Shown: positions 55,193-64,000 of the stretch, piece after piece
Position numbering within the stretch: the stretch's first letter is position 1
Layout: each line of letters begins with the position of its first letter
From: Tistrella mobilis
Lineage (GTDB): Bacteria > Pseudomonadota > Alphaproteobacteria > Tistrellales > Tistrellaceae
NCBI RefSeq assembly: GCF_039634785.1
Contig: NZ_JBBIAB010000007.1
Coordinates: forward strand, 248,001 to 312,000
Direction: 5' to 3'
Length of the DNA stretch: 64,000 nt
The notes under the pieces: generated by a model
Told to the model about the DNA's origin: nothing
What the model saw: only the letters and a program-made list of their open reading frames with translations
Databases searched by the model: none
Made by a program: the position numbers and the translations under genes

Positions 55193-56306
55193 TTTCCTTG
55201 AAGGTCTGGAACCATTCGCGCTCGTGCTCGACCAGCACCGGGGTCGGCACGCTGATCAGCCGGGCGAAGTCTTCAGGCGTGGTCGGATAGGCCGGGTCGC
55301 CCGCCAGATCGGCCGGCGGCGTCAGGCCGGGCTGGACGCCGGGAAGACCCAGTTTCTCGGTCCAGGCCTGCTGCGCGCCCTTGGAAATGGCGTGGTTCAC
55401 GTACTGCTTGGCCCAGTACAGCTCGCTTTCGGGCAGGCCCTTGGGCACCCAGAGCGCATCGGTATCGACCTTGGCACCCTCTTCCGGCACGGTCCAGTCG
55501 ACCTTGATGCCGTTCTGCTTCGCTTCGCGGGCATTGGAGATGATGGTGCAGGCGACGTCGATCTCGCCCTGCTGGAACCAGTTGGTGAAGTCCGGATCCT
55601 CGCCCAGCAGCGGCTGCTGCGCCTTCAGCTTGCGGATGAACTCCCAGGCCGGCTCCATGTTGGCCGGAATGTCCGACACCTTGCCGCCGCCCGCGACCTG
55701 CGCCGCCGGGTGGAAGCCGATGCCGTCATTGTAGAGCGCGACCCGGCCCTTGAACTTCGGGTCGAGCATCACCGTCCAGCTCTTCGGCGCGCCGTCGGGG
55801 AAGGCTTCGGTCCGATAGGCCAGCACGTAGACATAGGAATAGGTGTTGACGATCGGCCAACCCTCCAGGCCGACCGGCTTCGCCACCGGCAGCAGCTGCG
55901 GCAGGTTGGACAGATCCGACAGATCCTCGGTCACGCCGCGCAACGCCGACTTGGTGGCGTTGGTCGAGGTGTCCCAGTTGACATGGATCGGCGGCACCCG
56001 CTTCTGCGCCACGGCAGCCCAGATCTTGGGCTGGATCTCGTTGTCCTCGGTCAGGTCGTGGCGCACACGGATGCCGGTCGCCTCGGTGAAGCTCTGCGAC
56101 ACGCCCTTGTCCAGCGCCTCGACCCAGACACCGCCCCAGGCGCGGACGATGATCTCGGCCGGCTTGGCCGGCTCGGCGGCAAAGGCCCGGCGGCCCAGAA
56201 CCAGCGCCGGGGTGCCGGTCAGCGCCGCCCCGGCCGCGGCCATCATGCCGCCCTTCAGCACCTGACGGCGGCTGGCGCCGCGCATCGCGTCGTCATGCTT
56301 GGTCAT
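55179..56306 (-). CDS. ABC transporter substrate-binding protein, PotD-like, Tat-exported
   Basis: A 375-residue periplasmic receptor with a twin-arginine signal (SRRQVLKGG, cleavage near AFAAEP). The mature protein is of the polyamine/iron(III) class: IIVRAWGGVWVEALDKGVSQSFTEATG, NTYSYVYVLAYRTEAFPDGAPKSW and DPKFKGRVALYNDG. The acidic residues that grip polyamines in PotD are not obvious, so the ligand may be a different organic solute. ATG 56306 is used; an upstream in-frame start is possible. Confidence 0.9.
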   Translation of the reverse strand: MTKHDDAMRGASRRQVLKGGMMAAAGAALTGTPALVLGRRAFAAEPAKPAEIIVRAWGGVWVEALDKGVSQSFTEATGIRVRHDLTEDNEIQPKIWAAVAQKRVPPIHVNWDTSTNATKSALRGVTEDLSDLSNLPQLLPVAKPVGLEGWPIVNTYSYVYVLAYRTEAFPDGAPKSWTVMLDPKFKGRVALYNDGIGFHPAAQVAGGGKVSDIPANMEPAWEFIRKLKAQQPLLGEDPDFTNWFQQGEIDVACTIISNAREAKQNGIKVDWTVPEEGAKVDTDALWVPKGLPESELYWAKQYVNHAISKGAQQAWTEKLGLPGVQPGLTPPADLAGDPAYPTTPEDFARLISVPTPVLVEHEREWFQTFKEIMQG

Positions 56307-56399
56307 CGCCCTGTTCCCTGTTCTTGCAGGCCGCATGCGGCGGCCGTCCCTGGATCGTGAAGTCTTAGGCTGGGGGTCGTTGTAGGCCGGGGTCATCGC

Positions 56400-57527
<1,128 letters not shown>

Positions 57528-57635
57528 CGATGTTCTGCTCCAGGGAAGGGTTCGGCGGCCAGTCCACCGGATCGTCGGAAAACTGTCAAGATCGCCCGCC
57601 CGGCCTGCCGCAGCATGCGGCACAGGCGGTTTCCG

Positions 57636-59003
57636 TCAGGGGGTGACGGCGTCCAGCATGGTGGAGAGCGGATCGGTGGCGCCGCCCGCAGGCTCCGCCC
57701 CCATGGCGACCGCGATCGCAAGCCCCAGCGCCGAGGCGGCGGGTCCGTGATGGCCGCCATCGGGCCCGGCCCGCAGGTTCATCACCAGGGTCGGGCAGCA
57801 GAACAGCGCCAGCTTCACCACCCGTCGCCAGTCTGCATCAAGCTGCCCGCGTGCCGCCAGGGCCTGCAGCAGCGGCCGCCAGAGCAGATCCCCCTTGGCC
57901 GCCAGAAATGCCCGGCGCAGGGGGCCCGGATCATGATCGTGATCGATGGTGATCCCCCGCCCGTCGGCATCGAGCCGCGCCCGCACGGAGTAGAGCCCCT
58001 CGGCCACCGCCGCGTCATACAGCCAGAAGGGATGGGCGAAGATGTTGTGGAAGGTGGCCTTCACCTCGGCCAGCAGGGCCGGCACATGGGCACCGGCAAA
58101 GGCCGGGTCGAAGAAGACCAGCCGGTCCGCCATGCCGTCCGCCCCGGTTTCGAACCAGACATTGGCATTGTGGGCATCGCCATGGGCCACGACACCCGCC
58201 CCGGCGAAGCGGGACGGCAGCAGCCGCGCGCGGGCCTCGTCGAACAGCGCGCCCAGGCCCCGGTCATAGGTGATGCCGCCCACCGTCCAGCGCAGATCCT
58301 TGAGCTGATGCCAGGACAGGGTCAGATCCGGCGCTTCAGCCCGGCCGCCCAGATGAAAGACGCGGCCCTCGTAGAACCGGGCCATCCGACCACCCGGCCG
58401 CTCCGGCGCGCCGTGATCGATCAGCCGGTCATGGAACAGCCGGTGCAGCGGCTCGGCGGCGGCCTCGTCTGCCGTGATGTCGTGAAGCGTCGCCAGATAG
58501 CGGTCGGCGACCAGCCGGTCGGCATCGGCCTGGGCGGCAATCAGCCGCGCGGCCGCAACCGGCGCCGGCCCGCCGATGCCGGCCGCCTCCGCCTCCACCG
58601 CGCGGGCCAGATCGGCCAGCCGCGGCTGATCGCGCCGGGCATAGATCAGGATCTGCCGGCCGACCGCCCCCGAGGCGACCACCGGCCGGTCGACCGGAAA
58701 TCCGGCCCCGGCCAGCAGCTCGGCGCGGTAGTATTCGCCCACGGTTTCGGCCTCGTCCTCCTCCTGGTGGAACTTGAAGAAGAACGACCGGCCATCGGCT
58801 GCCTCGATGAAGCCGTTGACCGAATTCAGGCTGTAGCCGTCGCGGTTGATGGTCACCCGCGCCGGGGTGAAGTCCGCCACCTCGGCCACCAGGCCTGCAA
58901 TCACCGCCTCGGCCTCAGTGAGGCGGCCGGCGCGGGCCAGATCACGAGCGAGCGCGGTGGGAGCCTGGGCGGTAGAGGACGTGGTGGTGGCGGTCGCAGT
59001 CAT
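57636..59003 (-). CDS. Aminoglycoside phosphotransferase/choline kinase-fold protein
   Basis: A 455-residue protein of the small-molecule kinase fold. FFFKFHQEEDE supplies the ATP-binding Lys and Glu, VVAHGDAHNAN (His274, Asp276, Asn281) is the catalytic loop, and VFFDPAFAG stands where the metal-binding Asp lies. It is longer than typical APH enzymes, with about 130 extra residues at the C-terminus. Heading the ABC/HisD-paralogue operon, it may phosphorylate the imported solute; it is unlikely to be a drug-resistance gene. Substrate unknown. Confidence 0.8.
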   Translation of the reverse strand: MTATATTTSSTAQAPTALARDLARAGRLTEAEAVIAGLVAEVADFTPARVTINRDGYSLNSVNGFIEAADGRSFFFKFHQEEDEAETVGEYYRAELLAGAGFPVDRPVVASGAVGRQILIYARRDQPRLADLARAVEAEAAGIGGPAPVAAARLIAAQADADRLVADRYLATLHDITADEAAAEPLHRLFHDRLIDHGAPERPGGRMARFYEGRVFHLGGRAEAPDLTLSWHQLKDLRWTVGGITYDRGLGALFDEARARLLPSRFAGAGVVAHGDAHNANVWFETGADGMADRLVFFDPAFAGAHVPALLAEVKATFHNIFAHPFWLYDAAVAEGLYSVRARLDADGRGITIDHDHDPGPLRRAFLAAKGDLLWRPLLQALAARGQLDADWRRVVKLALFCCPTLVMNLRAGPDGGHHGPAASALGLAIAVAMGAEPAGGATDPLSTMLDAVTP

Positions 59004-59136
59004 CGGGCAGGCCTCGGGGTCATGGGCGATGCCGGCGATTGCCGCCGGCACGCGATGGAAGGATTGATACCGCATCGCCCGCGTCCGATCATCACCCGAA
59101 CGCCATCCTGTCCTCCAGCCCCCGGGATCGTCTCCC

Positions 59137-59922
59137 ATGTCCGATACGACAGCCGCAGTCCTCTCCCGCTTCTCCCTGGCCGGCCGCAAGGCACTGGTCA
59201 CCGGCGCCAGCCGCGGCATCGGCCGGGCGCTCGCCACGGGCCTCGCCTCAGCCGGGGCGGCAGTGGCTGTCTCCGGCCGCGACGCGGCGGCACTCGAAGG
59301 GGTCATCGCCCGCATCATCGGCGCCGGCGGCCGCGCGGTCGCCGTGCCCTTCGACGTCTCCTCGGTCGAACAGATCCGTGCCGGGGTGGCGCAGGCCGCC
59401 GAAAAGCTCGGCGGGCTCGACATCCTGGTCAACAACGCCGGCATGGAACAGGTCTGCCCCTCGCTGGATGTCGACGAGGCCCTGTGGGACAGGATCCAGG
59501 ACACCAATCTCAAAGGCGCCTTCTTTTGCGCCCAGGCGGCCGCCCGGATCATGAGCGGCGCGGGCGGCGGCGCGATCATCAATCTCTGCTCGCTCACCTC
59601 CGAGGTCGGCGTGCCGACAGCTGCCGCCTATGGTGCCTCCAAGAGCGGCCTTCTGGGCCTGACCCGCACGCTTGCCACCGAATGGGCCGGCCGGGGCATC
59701 CGGGTCAACGGCATCGGCCCCGGCTATTTCCGCACCGACATGACCGAGGTCTTCTTCGAGGACGAGGCCTGGGCCGACCGCATGCGGGCCAGCATCCCGG
59801 CCGGCCGCTTCGGAGAGGTCGACGACCTGGTCGGCGCCGCCATCTTCCTCGCCTCGCCGGCCGCCGCCTATGTCACCGGCACCCTGCTCTATGTCGATGG
59901 CGGCTACATGGCCTCGATCTGA
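59137..59922 (+). CDS. Short-chain dehydrogenase/reductase
   Basis: A 261-residue NAD(P)-dependent oxidoreductase: TGASRGIG cofactor motif, NNAGM, catalytic Ser-Tyr-Lys in LCSLTSEVGVPTAAAYGASKSG, then GPGYFRTDMT and VDGGY at the end. The pattern resembles gluconate 5-dehydrogenase and other polyol SDRs. It diverges from the kinase/ABC/HisD-paralogue operon and may act in the same pathway. It overlaps the molybdoenzyme tail by 19 bases, convergently. Confidence 0.9.
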   Translation: MSDTTAAVLSRFSLAGRKALVTGASRGIGRALATGLASAGAAVAVSGRDAAALEGVIARIIGAGGRAVAVPFDVSSVEQIRAGVAQAAEKLGGLDILVNNAGMEQVCPSLDVDEALWDRIQDTNLKGAFFCAQAAARIMSGAGGGAIINLCSLTSEVGVPTAAAYGASKSGLLGLTRTLATEWAGRGIRVNGIGPGYFRTDMTEVFFEDEAWADRMRASIPAGRFGEVDDLVGAAIFLASPAAAYVTGTLLYVDGGYMASI

Positions 59923-62234
59923 GGGCGGCCACCTCGGACACGCGCATCGCCCACCTCGGCGGCGATCCTGACCGGCACCGATTTGGCTGCCGGCGTCAGG
60001 CTGTCGCGCTCGTGATGAGAGAGCGGCACCAGCACGTTGCATTCGGGGTAATAGGCGGCGAGACAGCCTTTGGGTACGTCATAGGCCAGCAGGGTGAGCC
60101 CGGCCTTGCGGCGGGGGATGCCGTCTTCGGCAACCGTGGTCAGCTCCACCCTTGCCCCCGATACCAGCCCCATCCGGTCGACATCCTCCGGGTTCATCAT
60201 CACCACCATCCGCGAACCGTCGATGCCGCGGAAGCGGTCGCGATAGCCATAGATCGTGGTGTTGAACTGGTCGTTGGACCTGAGCGTGATCAGCCGGAAG
60301 ACGGTGTCGTCGTCATCCGGGTCGAAGCTGGCATTGAGCGCGGCGGGCGTCCGGAAATTGGCCTTGCCGGTCTCGGTGTTCCAGCGCCGGTCGCGTGCCG
60401 CCAGCGGCCGGGCGAAGCCGCCGGGGGTGAACATGCGCGCATTCATGTCGCGGAAGTCTTCGGGGAAGGTTCGGGCGATGGCATCGCGGATGCGGCCGTA
60501 ATCCGCCACCCAGTCATCCCAGGGCACCCGTGCGGCTCCGGAAAGCGTCGCCTTGGCCAGTTCGGCGACGATCCGGATTTCCGACAGCAGATCGGGGCTT
60601 GCCGGCCGCGCCCGCCCGCGCGAGGCATGGATATGGGCGGTCGAATCCTCCATCGTCACCACCTGCGGACCGCCGGCCTGCACATCCTCTTCCAGGCGGC
60701 CCAGACAGGGCAGAAGATAGGTTTCTTCCGCCGTCACCAGATGGCTGCGGTTCAGCCTGGTCGCCACATGCACCGCCAGCTTCAGCCGGCCCCAGGCGGG
60801 TTCCATCCGCGCATGATCGGGCACCGCGCGCAGGAAGTTGCCGCCAAGGCCGATGAAGGCGTCGACGCTGTCCTCCAGCATGGCTTCGCAGGCCTCGACC
60901 GTGGTGAAGCCCTTTTTTCGGGGCGGCGCAAAACCGTACATCTCGCCCAGCCGGTCGATCGGCACCAGTGCGGGGTCGTCGGCGATGCCGACGGTGCGCT
61001 GCCCCTGCACGTTGGAATGGCCGCGCACCGGCAGGATCCCGGTGCCGATGCGGCCGATCTGCCCCCGCATCAGCAGCAGATTGACCAGCATGCCGACACT
61101 GTCGGATCCAAGCCTGTGCTGGGTCAGCCCCATGCCGTAGATCGCAATCGCGCGTTCGGCGCGGGCATAGATGCGGCCGGCATCCTCGATCGCCTCGCGG
61201 CTCAGGCCGGCATTGCGCTCGATCTCGTCCCAGCCGGTCTTGCGGACCATCCGTTCGAAATCCTCGAACCCGTGGCAATGCTCGTCGATGAAAGCCTGGT
61301 CGAGCACGCGCGGCTCCCCCGCTGCCTGCGCGGCATCGTCCAGCGCAAGCAGCGTCTTGGCCATGCCCGTCATGACGGCGATATCGCCCGCGGGCCGCGG
61401 CTGATAATAGCGCGAGGCGAGCCGCGTGGGCCGCCCCGCCAGCATCTGCCCGGGGTTCTGCGGATCGACGAAGGTCAGCCAGCCCCGCTCGCGCATCGGG
61501 TTGAAGACCAGCATCGAGACCCCGCGCTCCGCCGCCCGCTGCAGGGGGTGCAGCATCCGCGGCGCGTTGGATCCGACATTCTGCCCGAAGGCCAGGATGC
61601 AGTCGGTGTGCTCGAAATCATCCAGCTCCACCGTGCCGACCGGCACGCCGATGCTCTTCGGCAGCGCCTTCGAGGTCGTCTCGTGGCACATGTTGGAACT
61701 GTCGGGCAGGTTGTTGGTGCCGTAGATCCGCGCGAAAAGCTGGTACATGTACGAGGCTTCGAGCGAGGCCCGCCCCGAGGCATAGAACACCACCCGGTCG
61801 GGATCGAAGGTCTTCAGCCGGCGACCGATCGCCGCGAAGGCCTCGTCCCACGACACCGGCAGATAGCGGTCGGTTTCGGGGTCGTGGCGCATCGGGCAGG
61901 TCAGCCGCCCCTCGTTCTCCAGGTCGAAATCTTCCCACCCCCGCAACTCTTCCGTGGTGTGGCGGGCAAAGAAATCGGCCGTCGCCCGTTTCGAGGTCAG
62001 CTCCCAGAAGGTCGCCTTGGCGCCGTTCTCGCAAAACTCCGCCGCATGGGGCTCGGCCGGCTTGGCCCAGGCGCAGCTGACGCACATGAAGCCGTCGGGC
62101 TTGTTCTGGCGCGGCAGTTCCCCAAGCGCACTGCCCCAGACCTGCTGACGGCTGGCATGGCGGACAAGCGACTGCATCGACCCCCAGCCGCCCGAAGGTG
62201 CGTCATAGGGGTGATGGCGAAGCGGGCGGGACAT
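59904..62234 (-). CDS. FdhF/YdeP-family molybdopterin oxidoreductase
   Basis: A 776-residue molybdenum enzyme of the YdeP type. CVSCAWAKPAEPHAAEFC (Cys51, Cys54, Cys68) may bind an Fe-S cluster, and Cys183 in SSNMCHETT is the likely molybdenum ligand. Later ALYGMG-like IAIYGMGLTQH, RGHSNVQGQRT and the C-terminal cofactor domain (LRSNDQFNTTIYGYRDRF) fit. GGAGG lies eight bases before ATG 62234. No electron-transfer subunit or FdhD is adjacent; in E. coli, YdeP is linked to acid resistance, and true formate dehydrogenase activity is unproven. Confidence 0.9.
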   Translation of the reverse strand: MSRPLRHHPYDAPSGGWGSMQSLVRHASRQQVWGSALGELPRQNKPDGFMCVSCAWAKPAEPHAAEFCENGAKATFWELTSKRATADFFARHTTEELRGWEDFDLENEGRLTCPMRHDPETDRYLPVSWDEAFAAIGRRLKTFDPDRVVFYASGRASLEASYMYQLFARIYGTNNLPDSSNMCHETTSKALPKSIGVPVGTVELDDFEHTDCILAFGQNVGSNAPRMLHPLQRAAERGVSMLVFNPMRERGWLTFVDPQNPGQMLAGRPTRLASRYYQPRPAGDIAVMTGMAKTLLALDDAAQAAGEPRVLDQAFIDEHCHGFEDFERMVRKTGWDEIERNAGLSREAIEDAGRIYARAERAIAIYGMGLTQHRLGSDSVGMLVNLLLMRGQIGRIGTGILPVRGHSNVQGQRTVGIADDPALVPIDRLGEMYGFAPPRKKGFTTVEACEAMLEDSVDAFIGLGGNFLRAVPDHARMEPAWGRLKLAVHVATRLNRSHLVTAEETYLLPCLGRLEEDVQAGGPQVVTMEDSTAHIHASRGRARPASPDLLSEIRIVAELAKATLSGAARVPWDDWVADYGRIRDAIARTFPEDFRDMNARMFTPGGFARPLAARDRRWNTETGKANFRTPAALNASFDPDDDDTVFRLITLRSNDQFNTTIYGYRDRFRGIDGSRMVVMMNPEDVDRMGLVSGARVELTTVAEDGIPRRKAGLTLLAYDVPKGCLAAYYPECNVLVPLSHHERDSLTPAAKSVPVRIAAEVGDARVRGGRPQIEAM

Positions 62235-62307
62235 GGGCGGAACCTCCATCCGGTTGTCACCCGGCGGTGACCTCTCCGGCGAACCGGTGCCCGCGCCGAT
62301 GGTTCCG

Positions 62308-62958
62308 TCACCCTGCCGGTGCCGCTGGTGCCGCCTTCGGCCCAGGTGCCGCCGCCCGTTCAAGCACCCGGATATGCTGATCGAGCAGGGTGACGGCGCG
62401 GACGCCGTCGCGCGCCTTCAGCGCCTCGAAGATCTGCCGGTGGGCGAGATTGGACCCCGGCCGCCAGCCGGCACTGCGATTGGCCGACAGGATGATCCGT
62501 GCATTGGCCAGTTGCAGATCCTCGATCATCGCGATCAGCCGCGGCATCCGGCAGGGGGCGGCCAGTTCGCGGTGAAAGGCGCGGTTGGCGCGCTCCCATT
62601 CCGCCATGGTCCGGGCCTCGTCGCCCGCGATCAGCGCCCGCTCGATCCGCTCCAGCGCTGCGGCATTCAGCTTCGACACGGCATATTTCAGCGCCAGCAC
62701 CTCCAGCGAGGCCCGGATCTCGGTCATTTCCTGCACCGCGGCCGCATCCAGCGGCGCGACCCGCATGCCGCGCCTGGGCTCCGACACCAGCAGCCCCTGG
62801 GCCTTCAGCATCTGAAAGGCCTCGCGCGCCGGCACATGGCTCGCCTCGAATTCCTCGGCGATTCGGTCCTGCCGCACCGGCATGCCGGGCGCCAGCTCCC
62901 CCGACACGATCCTGTCTCCCAGCACCCGGGCAATGCGTTCTGCGGTGGTCTCGGCCAT
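62308..62958 (-). CDS. bioR: BioR-like GntR/FCD regulator of biotin genes
   Basis: A 216-residue regulator with a GntR winged helix (PVRQDRIAEEFEASHVPAREAFQMLKAQGL) and an FCD domain. It diverges from bioB, and both genes are flanked by copies of TTATCTATGA, one base from the BioR box TTATCTATAA known in alphaproteobacteria. The ATG at 62958 follows AGAGGGG; an ATG at 62970 would overlap the operator. It should repress bioB and itself when biotin is plentiful. Assignment is by context plus box. Confidence 0.87.
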   Translation of the reverse strand: MAETTAERIARVLGDRIVSGELAPGMPVRQDRIAEEFEASHVPAREAFQMLKAQGLLVSEPRRGMRVAPLDAAAVQEMTEIRASLEVLALKYAVSKLNAAALERIERALIAGDEARTMAEWERANRAFHRELAAPCRMPRLIAMIEDLQLANARIILSANRSAGWRPGSNLAHRQIFEALKARDGVRAVTLLDQHIRVLERAAAPGPKAAPAAPAG

Positions 62959-62968
62959 GACCCCTCTC

Positions 62969-62983
62969 ATAGATTATCTATGA
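62969..62983. promoter_or_regulatory. BioR-type box 1 (autoregulatory)
   Basis: Palindrome ATAGAT-T-ATCTAT followed by GA, containing TTATCTATGA, just upstream of the bioR start. Would block bioR transcription or initiation when bound. Confidence 0.75.
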
Positions 62984-63041
62984 TAATAACGGATGCCTCC
63001 GCTGATCCGGTTGATATAGTAATTCCAGAGACGCATCAATA

Positions 63042-63056
63042 ATAGATTATCTATGA
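63042..63056. promoter_or_regulatory. BioR-type box 2 (bioB operator)
   Basis: The same 15-base sequence as box 1, repeated 73 bases away and 54 bases before the bioB start. AT-rich surroundings suggest it overlaps the bioB promoter. Confidence 0.75.
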
Positions 63057-63109
63057 TTTGGCCTTTTAGACGTCCACACCAGTCTTCGGGCCGAATCAAG
63101 GAGGATGCC

Positions 63110-64000
63110 ATGCCCGCCGAAGTCATCCCTGCCCCCGCAACGACCACCCGGAGCCCGGCCCGCTGGACGCACGAGGCCGCATGCGAGATCCACGACATGG
63201 GTTTTGCAGATCTGATGTTCCGGGCCCAATCGGTGCATCGGGCGCATTTCGATCCGAACCGGCTGCAGCTCAGCCGGCTGCTCAACATCAAGACCGGCGG
63301 CTGCCCGGAAGACTGCGGCTATTGCAGCCAGTCGGCGCGCAATGCCGCAGGTCTCAAGGCCGGGCGGCTGATGGCCGTAGAGCAGGTGGTCTGCGAAGCG
63401 CGCAAGGCCCGCGATGGCGGCGCCACCCGCTATTGCATGGGGGCCGCCTGGCGGGGCCCCAAGGATCGCGACATGGACACCCTGGTCGCGATGGTGCAGG
63501 CGGTGAAGGCGCTCGGGCTCGAGACCTGCATGACGCTCGGCATGCTCTCAGACGATCAGGCCGACACCCTCGCCGCCGCCGGGCTCGACTACTACAACCA
63601 CAATCTCGACACCTCTGAGCGCTTCTATCCCGAGATCGTGACCACCCGCAGCTATGCCGACCGGCTGGACACCCTGGCGCGGGTGCGTGCCGCCGGCATC
63701 AGGGTCTGCGCCGGCGGAATTCTGGGCCTGGGGGAAAGCGCGGCCGACCGCATCGACATGATCGTGACGCTCGCCAACCTGCCCGAGCCGCCGGAAAGCG
63801 TGCCGATCAACATGCTGATCCGCATGCCGGGAACGAAGCTCGCCGATGCCGATCCGGTCGACCCGTTCGATTTCGTGCGCAGCATCGCGCTCACCCGGAT
63901 CCTGATGCCGCGATCCCATGTCCGGCTGACGGCGGGGCGCAGCATGATGAGCGACGAGCTTCAGGCGCTGTGCTTCCTGGCCGGGGCCAATTCGATCTTC
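63110..64000 (+). CDS. bioB: Biotin synthase (3' end outside window)
   Basis: Radical SAM enzyme inserting sulphur into dethiobiotin. 297 residues are visible: the SAM-cluster motif [11 protein letters not shown] (Cys65, Cys69, Cys72), [18 protein letters not shown], and LTAGRSMMS containing the Arg ligand of the second cluster. AAGGAGG precedes the ATG. The gene is open at the window edge; the rest of a bio operon probably follows. Confidence 0.97.
   Translation, partial: MPAEVIPAPATTTRSPARWTHEAACEIHDMGFADLMFRAQSVHRAHFDPNRLQLSRLLNIKTGGCPEDCGYCSQSARNAAGLKAGRLMAVEQVVCEARKARDGGATRYCMGAAWRGPKDRDMDTLVAMVQAVKALGLETCMTLGMLSDDQADTLAAAGLDYYNHNLDTSERFYPEIVTTRSYADRLDTLARVRAAGIRVCAGGILGLGESAADRIDMIVTLANLPEPPESVPINMLIRMPGTKLADADPVDPFDFVRSIALTRILMPRSHVRLTAGRSMMSDELQALCFLAGANSIF

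Noticed and set aside
57636-59003. Aminoglycoside-resistance gene
   Set aside because: The kinase motifs are shared by many small-molecule kinases; length, operon context and lack of mobile elements argue against antibiotic resistance.

Overview
The window is a GC-rich, tightly packed bacterial chromosome segment with no tRNA, rRNA, CRISPR array or insertion sequence that I can see. Gene content points to an alphaproteobacterium, probably of the Rhodospirillales type; Tistrella or a relative is a guess, not a demonstration. The main clues are an RibH2-type lumazine synthase behind an FMN riboswitch, a BioR-like regulator facing bioB with two BioR-type boxes, a PepSY/two-component operon, and cobalt-type nitrile hydratase genes.

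Layout. 1-8132 (minus) is an operon of two radical SAM proteins, a fatty acyl-AMP ligase and the first 1106 residues of a type I polyketide synthase (KS-AT-DH) that leaves the window. 8.5-14.5 kb holds housekeeping genes: an enoyl-CoA hydratase, gmhB, the FMN riboswitch with ribH, an MFS exporter, panC and an extensin-like protein. 14.5-18.1 kb is a MarR regulator facing an ABC solute receptor and an acyl-CoA ligase, probably for an organic or aromatic acid. 18.1-22 kb is a PepSY/response regulator/histidine kinase operon facing an OB-fold/PepSY protein and a lipoprotein. 22-29.5 kb holds a second orphan receptor, an isocitrate-lyase-family enzyme, an FMN hydroxyacid dehydrogenase facing its likely GntR regulator, an ArsC-like phosphatase, two envelope proteins and a truncated haemoglobin. 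30.3-33 kb is a LysR regulator plus nitrile hydratase (alpha, beta, accessory). 33.1-41.2 kb is a complete kdp potassium-uptake operon with its sensor pair, kdpF and an extra leader peptide. 41.3-50.6 kb holds glpK and glpD, a LysE exporter, a haloalkane dehalogenase, and hemN facing ompW across two FNR-type boxes. 50.9-59 kb is an AraC regulator, then an operon with a kinase-fold protein, a polyamine/iron-type ABC transporter and a HisD paralogue whose predicted zinc ligands are altered. The end carries an SDR, an FdhF/YdeP-like molybdoenzyme, bioR and partial bioB.

Genes in operons are often joined by four-base ATGA (or TTGA) stop/start overlaps. Regulation is unusually legible: many divergent intergenic regions contain perfect palindromes or phased repeats. 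The loci I think most deserve follow-up are the B12/radical-SAM-FAAL-PKS cluster, the ABC operon with the divergent HisD paralogue and duplicated gene ends, and the nitrile hydratase with a His/Asp-rich N-terminus.
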